From NCBI GenBank assembly GCA_036768485.1, contig JAVLUZ010000708.1:342538-406537 (forward strand): DNA of 64,000 nt. The letters are read 5' to 3'. The DNA is from Mermis nigrescens (Eukaryota; Nematoda; Enoplea; Mermithida; Mermithidae). Shown here in pieces: positions 27,454 through 62,929 of this stretch (positions are counted from its first letter, which is position 1; each line of letters begins with the position of its first letter). The translations under genes were made by a program, and so were the position numbers. The notes below the pieces were generated by a model, which saw nothing but the letters and a program-made list of their open reading frames with translations, was not told the DNA's origin and made no database searches.

Positions 27454-27720
27454 CTCACCAGTCCCAACAGCCCCACCGTCCCAACAGCCCCACCAGTTTC
27501 AACAGCCCCACCAAAAATCCCAATAGCCCCTCCCGTCCCAACAGCCCCACCGTTCCAACAGTCCCACCAATAATCACAACAGCCCCACCAATCCCTACAG
27601 CCCCACAAATCCCAACAGCCCCACCAATCCCAACAGCCCCACCAATCCCAACAGCCCTACCGTTCCAACAGCCCCACCGTCCCAGCAGCCCCACCAGTAA
27701 TCCCAGCAGCCTCACTATTA
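27454..27720. repeat. 16-bp minisatellite (CCCAACAGCCCCACCA)
   Basis: About 16 units. The same repeat in inverted orientation is at 28380-28785. Confidence 0.92.
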
Positions 27721-28379
27721 CTGTAATCGCAATTATACGATATAATAAAATCAGGCAATATTAATTTTTTATGGCAGATATTTTTTTGACTATTTTCCGA
27801 ATTCGCATATTTCATCCAGACCATAAACGAGTGTGCAGGTTTACATTTTCAGAATAAGTCTACCTGAGAAACTGGTAGACCGGCCAGAATTGAAGCTTCA
27901 GCATTTGTGCGCAATCCAGGATTTTGCCTCATTCGAGTCATCTCTCAAGATTGCATTCCTGCTCATTATGGTCTACTTTACACTGCCAGAAAAAATGAAC
28001 AATGCTAGTGAAAAAGAAAAGATAAGTGTTAAATTAAATGAAAATCAAAACTTTCACGCTATCTGCTTCAAAATAGCCAGAAAATGTCAATTAGCGTAGT
28101 TTTTACGCTATTTTAGTATTCATACCAGTTTTCAGGTCAATTTTTGGCTCAAAACTCCTTCTCCAGACCGGTCGTGCTGTGCATCTATGATTATAACAGT
28201 GGGCCAGTTGGAACCAACATTGGCAGCGAACAAATTCTGTGGGTCTGTTGGGTTAAACTGACCGAGAGATGTGCTAAAAATAAATTCTGGGGGTCTATTA
28301 TAATTTGGGAGATTTCCAGAATATCGGGTTGGGGGGTTAAACTCTAAACATCCCTTACCCTACGCTAATGTTTGCTTAG

Positions 28380-28785
28380 GACAGTGCGACTGTTGGAACG
28401 GTAGGACTACTGAATGGTGGAACTGCTGGGAATTGGTTGGGCTCCTGGGACTGGTGGGGTTGTTGGGATTATTGGCGGGGTTGTTAAAACGGTGGGGCTG
28501 TTGGAACGGTGGGGTTGGTGGGACGGTGGGACTGTTGAGATTTGTAGGGCTGTTGGGATTGGTGGGGCTGTTGGGATTGGTGGGTCTGTTGGGATTGGTA
28601 GGGCTGTTGTGATTGGTGTGGCCGTTGGGATTATTGGTGGGGCTGTACGGACGGTGGGCTGTTGTGACTGATGGGGCTATTGGAATGGGTGGGGCTGTTG
28701 GGATTTTCGGTGGGGCTGTTGGGATGGTGGGGCTGTTGGGACAGTGGGGCTGTTGGGACGGTGGGGCTGTTGAGACACAATCCAT
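28380..28785. repeat. 16-bp minisatellite, inverted relative to 27454-27720
   Basis: Units of TGGTGGGGCTGTTGGGA. Open frames on both strands (Asn/Ser/Pro/Thr-rich or Gly/Val-rich) are repeat artefacts. Confidence 0.92.
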
Positions 28786-28894
28786 GCATGTAAGGCTACA
28801 ACTAATTAGATAACCTACCTACAGTAAATCGTAAAACAGAAAGAATACCATCGTGCAAAAATGACTTTCTGATCTGTTAAACCAGATATAACTT

Positions 28895-29050
28895 GACTAA
28901 ACAGATCCAGATCCAGATAAAGATCGGGTTTTGATTTTCTGGCAGATCCAGATACAGATCAGATAACCAGATCAGAAAATAACCAGATCCAGATCCAGAT
29001 GATCTGGATCTGGATATGAATCTGGATAAAAAGATCAGATCCAGATGATC
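28895..29050. repeat. Right subterminal AGATCC array
   Basis: Same AGATCC word as the left array, with part inverted (GATCTGGATCTGGAT). Confidence 0.88.
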
Positions 29051-29071
29051 TTTTACATCACTAGCTACAAT

Positions 29072-29287
29072 CACTTCAAACTTGAGCCCGATTACACAAT
29101 CTTAGCGACAAACCACGTGCAGATTATTGCCTGGCTCAACGGCTCAAACCCTGAAGTATTTAAATCGGAGTCAGAAATTGAGTCTTGTTTAAAAAGGATA
29201 ATGCTGATGTTAAGAACAATATTGTTTTTCGCGTTCTTGGACTGCTGTCATTATTGTGGCATGTTACTGTATGTGTTTACTGACTGA
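29072..29287 (+). pseudogene. Copy 1 of the 75-codon ORF, split by a transposon
   Basis: Same frame as 32753-32980, but the hAT-like element 23915-29063 has inserted four codons after the ATG. The start (MSYN) stays at 23903-23914 while the body (HFKLEPDYTILATN...) is 5.15 kb away. This copy can no longer be expressed from its original start. Confidence 0.45.
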
Positions 29288-29320
29288 TGTACTCAAATCA
29301 TGCTAATTAAAAGTGGGGTA

Positions 29321-30122
29321 CTAGCAAAGAAAAATGCTCCGATGGAACAAAAAAGATGAATATACTTAGAATTGTGGATTATTAAGGATGTAAAAGGAGG
29401 GGACTAGGAAAAAGCTACCTAAAGTCGCAATATCTAATAAAAATCACACTTTCTCTACGCATCGCCAAAAATCGAAGTATATTCTGCGGCCAACAGATTA
29501 AAATAAATATTTAACCATAAAAACGATTGAAAAAGCAGCACGTTAGCTATGCAGTAGCTATAGGAAATGATATTGAGTGAAGTGACAGTCTTTCTAAGCC
29601 AATTGAATAAAAAATAGCAAACATTTATGCATCCAAGACAATCGAAGAAATGTTGGTTTAGAACAGTAGGAAATGCGTAAATTGACTTGAAACAGACTAA
29701 ATCTAGGTACACTAGCATTCCCGTAACGGTTGTGTGTATTAATAAATCGGCCCCTGCTTTGCTTGCTATAATGCTTGTAACAAAATAAAACAACTTCAAA
29801 TACAATACCACTTAGTTTTCTATCAATCAGAATACGGAGCTAGTCAGCGTTGCTACTCGCCAGCAATTTAAAAAAATAAACATAATAGATTTCGTTTATA
29901 CACTCTTATCTGAAACTTTGAAAATTATGTAAAAAAGACACTTTTTTAGAGGCCGCAGAATATACTTCAATTTTTTGCGATGCTTAGAGGAAGTGTGATT
30001 TTTATCAGATTTTACGACTTTAGGTAGCTTTTTCCTAGTCCCCTCCTTTTACATCCTTAATAATCCACAATTCCAAGTGTATTCATCTTTTTTTGTTCCA
30101 TCGGAGCATTTTTCTTTGCTAG
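29321..30122. mobile_element. 802-bp fold-back element with ~171-bp arms, copy 1
   Basis: Arms 29321-29491 and 29951-30122 are inverted repeats starting CTAGCAAAGAAAAATGC. Flanked by TA. A hydrophobic 118-codon minus-strand ORF (29455-29811) spans part of the arm and the centre; I do not call it a gene. Confidence 0.8.
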
Positions 30123-30552
<430 letters not shown>

Positions 30553-31673
30553 TAGGTAGCGTGTTAGCGCGTACCTATAATATACTTGGGTACCCCCAAC
30601 ATATGTCCCCCCCTCACAGCTATAACGGCACACATCTGAGAGGTGCGGTTTATTTTAAAAGGTAGATAATAAAAAAACTCAGTGCTCCCATTTTTTCTTG
30701 TTTACACTCAATACCGAGCGCGTCGTGAGTGTGTAAATTTTACACCAAAAATTCAAATGATTTGCGTAGGGCCAATTTTTTTAAAAAATGTTTTCCCTAA
30801 TTATTAGGTTACGAATCTGGTCTTAAAATTTCTTTACACTCATTGGTTGTTGCACAGGAGTGTAAATTAGACGGTTTTTTTACTGTTTTTATGTGCCCGA
30901 GCATATCTAACTCACTTTTACATTCCATGCAGTCTGATTGGTTTCAAAAGGTAGACGGTTATAAAATCTAGGGAAGGCTTCTTTTATTTTTTAAAAAGTA
31001 ATATTTTCAACTTTAGAGGCGATTTATTGTAAAGAGTCTGGGACAAAAAAATATTTTTCCCCTGCCATATTCTCCACTTAGTAGACAGAACGTGGTAACT
31101 ACCTTTAAAATGTGCCTCGTCCTAAGCGCTACACGTCAAAATTTATTTTGTTTCTTTACAATCAATATTGGGTTATTAGTGCAGGTGCAAACTTTACACT
31201 GAAAAAATTTTTTCCGCCCAGAGCGTCGTGGATGATGAATTTTTTTAAATGTTCTCCGTAAGGTCAGAATTACGAATCTGACCTTTGAACTTTTCTACAG
31301 CCACTGTTTGTTGAGGTATGAAGAAGCGAACTTTGAATTATACATCTATTTTCTAATGCCGATAGATAACTCCATATTGCATCTTGTTTGATCAGATTTT
31401 TCTTATTTCAGAGGTTTTTGACTGTCTTTAATAAATACTTATTTTTATTATCATAAATGCACTATTCTTAAACTTCAGTGGAATGATGAATATTTTCAAT
31501 AATTGACTAAATATTAAAATCCGCCGATATGTCGAGTTGGCGCAGAGGCTGACGCATCCGTTCTTGCATGCAGGTTTATAAAAATACTAATGGGTCAAGG
31601 CGTGAAACAGACTGTTTTGTTTATAAATAACAAAAGTAGAATGTGTTCATCTCATACGGCTATTTAGAGCTTA

Positions 31674-31834
31674 TAGTCTGTTTCACATAACTTTGGGCAT
31701 GAAGTCTACGAATTTTTATCAACATCAAGCCAAGGGTTACGATAATTATATATCAGATCAATGCTGTAATCGCGGTCAGTTTATTGTCGGAGATGGTTTC
31801 AAAATGTATGACTTTAGTTGTGTGAAAAAGACAA
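31674..31834. mobile_element. 161-bp TA-site MITE, copy 2
   Basis: Duplicate of 22824-22984; the right end reads GACAATA instead of GACTATA. Confidence 0.7.
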
Positions 31835-32330
31835 TAGATACTATGTATACCTAAGGGTAAACCAAAGCGATCAAGCGCAAGATACGGATGAAAAATTTTA
31901 ATCAATGTTCAAAAAGATAGTAAATACGAGCGAGCAAGGCAGATATCATGGAAATAATCATCTATTGATTGCATATGTAATTATCAATACAGCATGGAAA
32001 AGAAACGTAGCTTAACGCAAAATCAATCCAGCTACGGTAACCAAAACTGATCGAATTTGACCTCGACTAGACATCATAGTAAGCGAATTATACTCACGGC
32101 GTACATATACAGTAAACCAGAGATAACGAAGATCAGTGAATTGTAAAGAGCAGTAGAAGTAGTAACTTAATTAAAAGCATAGTTTCGACCCCTGATCATT
32201 AAACGCAGCGCACTGCAAAATGTCGTACTCTTTAAACGCTTTTTGAATTATTTTAACGATGCATAATAAGCTGTTTACAATGACAAAATACATTGGTATG
32301 CCTATTTGCAGTGTAGATGAATACACGCGG

Positions 32331-32572
32331 TTAAAAAAACTTTACTCCGGTACTGGGCTTTCCATCGTTTTCGCTGATCAAATTGTCGGAGCTTTCATTG
32401 ATTGGCTGCGGGTTTTTATTCAGGTAGCCCAATAAAGGATTTTGGAGAACATTCATTGAAGAATCGGCATCAGCATTCTCCTTTTCGTCATCGAATGGAT
32501 CGTAGCCGCTGACCTTTTGTTTCTTGTTGCGCATTTTGGACTGTTGTAGCTTTTGAGCACATTCTTTTATAA
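32331..32572 (-). CDS. Candidate terminal exon, duplicate copy 2
   Basis: Same exon in the second copy of the segmental duplication: MRNKKQKVSGYDPFDDEKEN. It differs from copy 1 at three residues (G to D, K to N, T to N). A possible non-coding leader exon lies upstream at about 32672-32738 (acceptor AATTTTTAG, donor ATCTAAG|GTATGA), because no frame carries coding across it. Function unknown. Confidence 0.42.
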
Positions 32573-32752
32573 CTGTGCGGAGAAATGGAATGATTAAACT
32601 TCTCCTTTAAACGTAAAGGACAGAAGAAAACAAAAATAGGAAGAAAAAGACAATTTATGCAAAATCATACCTTAGATAGCTAAAATGACCAAAAACTTAT
32701 TGCATGCACGTATTTCAGATCATTCTAACAATGTCAACCTAAAAATTTGAAA

Positions 32753-32980
32753 ATGAGCTACAATCACTTCAAACTTGAGCCCGATTACACTATCTTAGCG
32801 ACAAACCACGTGCAGATTATTGCCTGGCTCAACGGCTCAAACCCTGAAGTATTTAAATCGGAGTCAGAAATTGAATCTTGTTTAAAAAGGATAATGCTGA
32901 TGTTAAGAACAATATTGTTTTTCGCGTTCTTGGACTGCTGTCATTATTGTGGCATGTTACTGTATGTGTTTACTGACTGA
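32753..32980 (+). CDS. Candidate small protein or first exon (75 codons), intact copy
   Basis: ATG AGC TAC AAT opens a frame reading MSYNHFKLEPDYTILATNHV, then QIIAWLNGSNPEVF, and a hydrophobic C-terminus (LRTILFFAFLDCCHYCGMLL) that could be one membrane segment. A strong donor, TTACT|GTATGT, near the end suggests it may be a first exon. The only two differences from the copy at 29070-29287 are synonymous. Confidence 0.35.
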   Translation: MSYNHFKLEPDYTILATNHVQIIAWLNGSNPEVFKSESEIESCLKRIMLMLRTILFFAFLDCCHYCGMLLYVFTD

Positions 32981-33013
32981 TGTACTCGAATCATGCTAAT
33001 TAAAAGTGGGGTA

Positions 33014-33814
33014 CTAGCAAAGAAAAATGCTTCGATGGAACAAAAAAGATGAATATACTTAGAATTGTGGATTATTAAGGATGTTAAAGGAGGGGACTAG
33101 GAAAAAGCTACCTAAAGTCGCAATATCTGATAAAAATCACACTTTCTCTACGCATCGCAAAAAATCGAAGTATATTCTGCGGCCAACAGATTAAAATAAA
33201 TATTTAACCATAAAAACGATTGAAAAAGCAGCACGTTAGCTATGCAGTAGCTATAGGAAATGATATTGAGTGAAGTGACAGTCTTTCTAAGCCAATTGAA
33301 TAAAAAATAGCAAACATTTATGCATCCAAGACAATCGAAGAAATGTTGGTTTAAAACAGTAGGAAATGCGTAAATTGACTTGAAACAGACTAAATCTAGG
33401 TACACTAGCATTCCCGTAACGGTTGTGTGTATTAATAAATCGGCCCCTGCTTTGCTTGCTATAATGCTTATAACAAAATAAAACAACTTCAAATACAATA
33501 CCACTTAGTTTTCTATCAATCAGAATACGGAGCTAGTCAGCGTTGCTACTCGCCAGCAATTTAAAAAAATAAGCATCATAGATTTCGTTTATACACTCTT
33601 ATCTTAAACTTTGAAAATTATGTAAAAAAGACACTTTTTTAGAGGCCGCAGAATATACTTCAATTTTTTGCGATGCCTAGAGGAAGTGTGATTTTTATCA
33701 GATTTTACGACTTTAGGTAGCTTTTTCCTAGTCCCCTCCTTTTACATCCTTAATAATCCACAATTCCAAGTGTATTCATCTTTTTTGTTCCATCGGAGCA
33801 TTTTTCTTTGCTAG
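33014..33814. mobile_element. 801-bp fold-back element, copy 2
   Basis: Duplicate of 29321-30122 with ~171-bp arms. Right flank is (AC)n then (TA)n. Confidence 0.8.
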
Positions 33815-33815
33815 T

Positions 33816-33994
<179 letters not shown>

Positions 33995-34314
33995 GTGGCA
34001 CAACAGCCAAATTGTAGGAAGTCTAGTGGAGTAAGCCGACGAAAACCCAAAAAAGGTGCCAAAAATTCAATTCTAGGGCTAATGCTTTTAGGAGTCTACT
34101 GGATTCTCGGATGGTTATCCCACCCCTATGCCCCTAGGTGCTTGCAAGGAGCAGCAGAAAAGCTGATGAAAGGGACCTGATTTTATCGCTAAAAACACAT
34201 GTCGTTGTCCGTATTCTAACAAACCCAAAAAACATCTACATACGTACATACATAGGTATGTATAATATATAAAATACTGAATAAATCTTCGTTTCCTGGC
34301 TATATGCGACTAAC

Positions 34315-34691
34315 CAGGGCCGTATTTAAGCGGGGGCAGGAAGGAGGGGGCGGCCGCCTCCCTCTTTCAACTAGAAAAAAATTTTGAAGGGCAACTTAAT
34401 GCACGGAATTTGGAAGAATTAAACGTCTTTGACGTAAAATCATCAAATTTTGGGCGCTTTGCGTCGGATATGATGTACTTTTCATCGTTTAAGCTCAAGC
34501 GCGACCAAAAAACTAACACCTTTTACAGCTTTTTGAATGAAAAAAATTTCGTTCATAAAAATTTTTAATTGTACGATCTTAATGGATAGAGCACGTCGAG
34601 AAACAGAAAAATGCAGTTTTTGCGAGCCATTTCTACGAATTTTCTGCGATATAGAGTAAAGTATGTTGGCCGGATCCTGATCACGGGCCTG
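34315..34691 (+). mobile_element. Family H hAT-like MITE (CAGGGCCGTATTTAAG end)
   Basis: Left end CAGGGCCGTATTTAAG, right end CACGGGCCTG. Its target duplication CGACTAAC lies at 34307-34314 on the left. The right copy is split: CGAC at 34692-34695 and TAAC at 35961-35964, because family A elements later inserted into it. Contains a core-like GCACGTCGAGAAACAG. Confidence 0.75.
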
Positions 34692-34729
34692 CGACCATAG
34701 GTGGATGGCAACGAAGTTCGGATCTAGTA

Positions 34730-35168
34730 TACTATTTACCCTCCAGCGTTTTTTAGCCGATCCATATAAGCTACAGTAATCAAACTTTACAAGGACATAG
34801 CTATAAGTCTATTGTACTAATCTGGCACAATTGATTAACTTACGGTGTAAACTTACTGCTTTAAAAAAAACTTACTTTACTTTACTTTAAACTTACTTTA
34901 AACTTGCTTTTTTAATGTAGGATGTTGATTGAGTTACAAAAAAAGTGCTTTGTTTGAAACCCACCGAATCGTTTACAATTTGTTGATGCCGTTAGTACGT
35001 TGTAAACTGTGAGTGTCAAACAGTAAGTTTACACCGTGAGTTAATCAATGATTGCCAGATTAGTACAATAGGCTTATAGCTATCTCCTTGTAAAGTTTGG
35101 TTACTGTAGCTTGTATGGATCGGCTAAAAACTAAAAAACGCTGAAGGGGTAAATTGTATACTAGATCC
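34730..35168. mobile_element. 439-bp fold-back MITE
   Basis: Arms of ~135 bp begin GGATCTAGTATAC and pair across a short centre. Flanks CGAAGTTC and CAATGTTC match at 6 of 8 positions. Confidence 0.75.
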
Positions 35169-35241
35169 CAATGTTCTAGCAGGGGGATGGGTGAGCAAGA
35201 TTTTTTCAAAGGTCAAAACAAGTTCGAAAAAGGGTGATATG

Positions 35242-35505
35242 CATAAGTGGGCAGCACCAAAATTCTGGGGGGGTGAAAAATTTCTGGAGGGGTGAAAAAA
35301 ATTTTAAAGGTCAAAAAATGGTTTTAACAGTAATCGTATGGCGAAAAGACACCATTTTTCGACGTTTCTCATCAAGCACTATCCAATGGCATCAAAAAAT
35401 TGCTAAGAAAGAAAAAATTTTCTGGGGGGGTATTTTGATTTCTGGGGGGGGTATTTCAACTTCTGGGGAGGTGCATACCCCCCAAACCCCCCACGCCCAT
35501 GTGTG
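35242..35505 (+). mobile_element. Family A MITE nested in family A
   Basis: CATAAGTGGGCAGCACC ... CCACGCCCATGTGTG, with a perfect duplication GTGATATG at 35234-35241 and 35506-35513, inside the older copy's GGTATGGCG region. Confidence 0.85.
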
Positions 35506-35682
35506 GTGATATGGCGAAAAACACCATTTTTTAACGTTTCTCATCGAACACTATCCATTGGCATCAAAAATTGCGAAGAACTTGAAAGAAATTCTAAAAA
35601 TTGAATTCTTGGGGGGGTATTTCGGTTTCTGGGAGGAGGGGGTGCATACCCCAAACCTCCTATGCCCAGGTACGCCTGCGAC

Positions 35683-35952
35683 CATACGTGGGCAGCAAGA
35701 AATTTCTGGGGTAGGGGGTTCAAGATTTTTTGAAGGTCAAAAAATAGCCTTAAAAACGATGGTATGGTGATAAAAACACCATTTTTCGACGTTTCTCATC
35801 AAGCACTATCCATTGGCATCAAAAAATTGCGAAAAAAGCGAAAAAATTTTCAAAAATTGAATTCTGGGGAAGGTATTTTGATTTCTGGGGGGGGTATTTT
35901 GGCTTCTGGGGGGTGCATACCCCCCCCCCAAACCTCCCCACGCCCAGGTGTG
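35683..35952 (+). mobile_element. Family A MITE, second unit of a tandem pair
   Basis: CATACGTGGGCAGCAAG ... CCACGCCCAGGTGTG. Flanked by CCTGCGAC at 35675-35682 and 35953-35960; the left repeat is shared with the preceding family A element. Confidence 0.87.
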
Positions 35953-36053
35953 CCTGCGACTAACCGAAAGTAAAAAAATTAATACATTCAAAAGCGAACA
36001 TTATCGAATGCGATAGCAGGAGAATGAAAAGCAGAGTCAACTTATTCGAGCAA

Positions 36054-36503
36054 CAGGCACTTAGCTGTGGGGGGACTGGGGGGTCCGGACCACACCTGGG
36101 CGTGGGGGGTTTGGGGGGTATACACCCCCCCAGAAACCAAAATACCCCCCCCCAGAAATCAAAATACCCCCCCCAGAATTCAATTTTTGAAATTTTTTTC
36201 GTTTTTTTCGCAATTTTTTGATGCCAATGGATAGTGCTTGATGAGAAACGTCGAAAAATTGTGTTTTTATCGCCATACCACCATTTTTAAGGCCATTTTT
36301 CGACCTTCAAAAAAATCTTGCACCCCCCCCAGAATTTTCTTGCTGCCCACGTATGGTCAGACCCCCAAAAATTCAGAAAAAAAAAAAACGGAAAGACAGG
36401 GCTTTTTAAACGCTATTTTTTGCTATTTTTGGCCTTTTTGGACCCCGGACCCCAAAAAATTTGTGTTAGTCCCCTTGAAATAGGACTACCAGCTCCGTGC
36501 CTG
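36054..36503 (+). mobile_element. Family D MITE with nested family A
   Basis: CAGGCACTTAGCTGTGG ... CAGCTCCGTGCCTG, with a perfect duplication TCGAGCAA at 36046-36053 and 36504-36511. Confidence 0.85.
36091..36355 (-). mobile_element. Family A MITE nested in family D
   Basis: CACACCTGGGCGTGG ... TTGCTGCCCACGTATG. Flanks GTCCGGAC and GTCAGACC agree only partly. Confidence 0.82.
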
Positions 36504-36617
36504 TCGAGCAATATCAATTGCAAACAAAGAATAAAACGTTGACGGGTTGAAAACGGTTGGCGCTATTGCGAGCTAACCGCTTTTTACGTGGACAAAAATA
36601 CAACTCACAACACACCT

Positions 36618-60580
<23,963 letters not shown>

Positions 60581-61552
60581 TTAATTAGTTCAAGCTATGC
60601 GTAAATTCATTCATTAAAAAATTGATAAAAATTGACTAAGTAAATTTAGACAGGATTCCTTTTAAAATATATGCAAAGCATAATTAAAATTTTTCCCTCG
60701 AAGTCACATATGAAATAGTTATGGAACAAAAATTAGTGCGGCTTCATTTACAAATTGTGGACAAAAGTACGGAAGGAAAATTAAGGCATAAGTAAAGACT
60801 TAAATTCACAGCCATCAAATGCTGGGGTCTGATAGGGCTAGATCCGCTAAATAAATCAATTCTGGGTCTGTCGATTTTTGTCGGGGTTGGGTCGAATTCT
60901 GGCGAAGCTCTTCTACCCCCACCGTCCATATGAGATTACAGGTTTAATATTCTTACTGAAAATTCTAAATTGGAAACCGGTTGATTATACACTAATTTGT
61001 GAGCACTTTAATATTACGGAGAAAAGATTAAAAAGTATGTTTCAATTTTCGAATTTTATAAAAGTGATTCTGCATTTTTATTGATTTGCAAGGCACCAGA
61101 ACTATACATATAAGCATATCACTTTAAGGTAAATCGACTCAGTTTTGATTTTCTATATAGGTTGGTGTCTCATAACCCCAAAAAAATGGGGTGTCAATTG
61201 GATTCTCACCATATCTTAAGGTATCTGGGTAGCAAAATTTACAAAATGTACAGCTCTAGTGGTCGTTAAACGTCTTTTTAATTCATCCTCTGGTTCCCTT
61301 TATGTTTTTGAAAAATTTTGGTCGTGCATCCCCTTCCCCCGAAACAAAATCCTGGATACGGGTCTGGGTAGGCAAGGCATATGCAGAAAATATATTTCTG
61401 CTGTCTGATGTAGTACGTGAGCTTGTATTTAAATGTTGAAAGTTTGAATTCTCATCTTTAACAGGAAATTTTAATGAAAGCCAGACTTGTAGCTCGGCAG
61501 TTAGTGAGACCTGTCCTTCCTATATTCTGCAGGAAGGTAACAAAACCGGCTT

Positions 61553-61945
61553 TTCCATTAGCGTAGCCATGATTTTCGCCTGGGTGGGAATCCAAAAAAA
61601 TTTTTATCGAAAAAAACCATAACGAACAGGTGGGGTTGTAAAATAACGTGCTTTGGGCTTTTCAATCTTCCTGCACTATTTAAACAATAAAAAATATTTT
61701 CTCAAATTGTTCATGCTTTTGACGATAAAACGCGTTCAGAGCGCGCGAAGCGCTAATCTTTTGACTTTTTTTGCAATGAAACGACTAGAAACTGTCAAGA
61801 AATAAAAGAAATCGGTGCAAAGCACCGAATTCGCCGATTTCACGCCGCAGAACAGCATCAAGCAACCATATTGCTCAGGTCTTGAACATGTCGAAATTTT
61901 CCCCCGGGAGAATTCCCCGTTCCCCTCCCACACTGGCTACACCAT
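61553..61945 (+). mobile_element. Family F-like MITE
   Basis: AGCGTAGCCATGATTTTCG at the left and CACTGGCTACACC at the right are inverted. Interior GCGCGCGAAGCGC resembles the E/F palindrome. Confidence 0.5.
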
Positions 61946-62205
61946 TGGGACTTTTGAAGCTTGCTACCGGATCTTCAGCCAGCGATATGCGGCAGACAGA
62001 AGGATTAAGGAAAGCGGCGAAATCGCCATAGCTAATAAATAAATTGCTTTAAAATACAGTAAACACAAACAACTTTAATATTCTGCATCATAAATGCAAA
62101 AGTCTGTACGTGTGTAACTCATAGGCTTCTTAGTATAATTTGATATCGGACCAAGGCTGCGCATGAATCAAGTCGACTCCGTAATCAACCCAAAAAAGAA
62201 ATGCT

Positions 62206-62455
62206 TATAGTCCGTTCTCACGGAACCTTGTGCCTGGACAGCAATTCTTGAGTCGAAGTAAATCGACTAAAAAGCAATTTAAACTGGAGCAGCAAAAGCG
62301 ATACTATGTAATATAAATCGATAAGCTTATGAAGTTTCACTGTACAAATTGCATTACAGCAACCTGCCTAGAAAGCACTGCTGTAGCTATTCGTTAGATT
62401 GCTGAAGAATTGATTTCCATGCGCAAGGTATCGTGAAATACACTATCGGACTGTA
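62206..62455. mobile_element. ~250-bp MITE with ~45-bp inverted ends
   Basis: Left TCTCACGGAACCTTGTGCC... and complement of the right TTTCACGATACCTTGCGCA... pair over about 45 bp (both reach CAATTCTT). Related halves occur at 63660-63730 and 11815-11900. Confidence 0.6.
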
Positions 62456-62764
62456 ATTATATTATTGAAGGTTTGAGGACTGGTCACATGAGAGTGTCTC
62501 GCCCAGTTGTAAGTTTGATACACACTCAATATTTTAGACCATATAACGTGGCATATGTATTGCTTTCTATTAAACCGACTTATCATCAGTTTTGAAATTC
62601 GTGAGACTTTTTACAGAATGGTGATTCGATAGTTTAACAATTCAGCCAATCGGCAAAAAGCAGTTTCTTAAAGTCTGTTCCATTCCAAACGGTCCATTTT
62701 CGCTAGAGCCTTACTACTGTATGTATAAGTTTTTCACTGCACAAATGGATTGTTCAATTATACA

Positions 62765-62925
62765 TAGTCTGTTTCACATAACTTCATGCATAAATTCTAA
62801 GAATTTTCATCGACAGTAAGCCAAGGGTTGCGATAATTGTATATCAGATCAATGCTATACTCGCAATCTGTCAGCTTATTGTTGGAGATAGTTTTGAATT
62901 TATGACCGAAGTTGTGTGAACGAAC
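62765..62925. mobile_element. TA-site MITE (TAGTCTGTTTCAC ends), third copy
   Basis: Aligns to 22824-22984 over its whole length with moderate drift, ending AAGTTGTGTGAACGAACC. Confidence 0.65.
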
Positions 62926-62929
62926 CAGG

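Larger units (their letters stand above)
23915..29063. mobile_element. hAT-like element with GATCCA-array ends (5149 bp)
   Basis: 17-bp inverted ends TAGTGATGTAAAAGATC. Perfect 8-bp duplication GCTACAAT at 23907-23914 and 29064-29071; the empty site (one GCTACAAT) is preserved at 32757-32764. An 8-bp duplication with TAGTGATG ends indicates the hAT superfamily. Subterminal regions are arrays of AGATCC. No transposase seen. Interior contains minisatellites and a nested element. Confidence 0.93.
21695..30122 (+). repeat. Segmental duplication copy 1
   Basis: Begins CATAGGTAGCGTGTTAGCGC after (TA)n and ends ...TTTCTTTGCTAG before (TA)n. Without the 5149-bp insertion and its 8-bp duplication it is about 3271 bp, versus 3265 bp for copy 2. 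Differences are sparse substitutions and small indels. Confidence 0.92.
34696..35674 (+). mobile_element. Family A MITE with two nested insertions
   Basis: Starts CATAGGTGGATGGCAACGAAG and ends CCTATGCCCAGGTACG. Interrupted by a fold-back MITE (34730-35168) and by another family A copy (35242-35505). Flanked by CCTGCGAC at 34688-34695 and 35675-35682. Confidence 0.75.

Noticed and set aside
27243..28785. Pro/Ser/Thr/Asn-rich open frames of 85-173 codons
   Set aside because: Entirely explained by the 16-bp minisatellites and the CCCCGG array of the hAT-like elements.
29455..29811. 118-codon hydrophobic minus-strand ORF, duplicated at 33148-33504
   Set aside because: Lies across the arm and centre of a fold-back element. 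Its identity between copies reflects the recent duplication, and there is no splice or start context.
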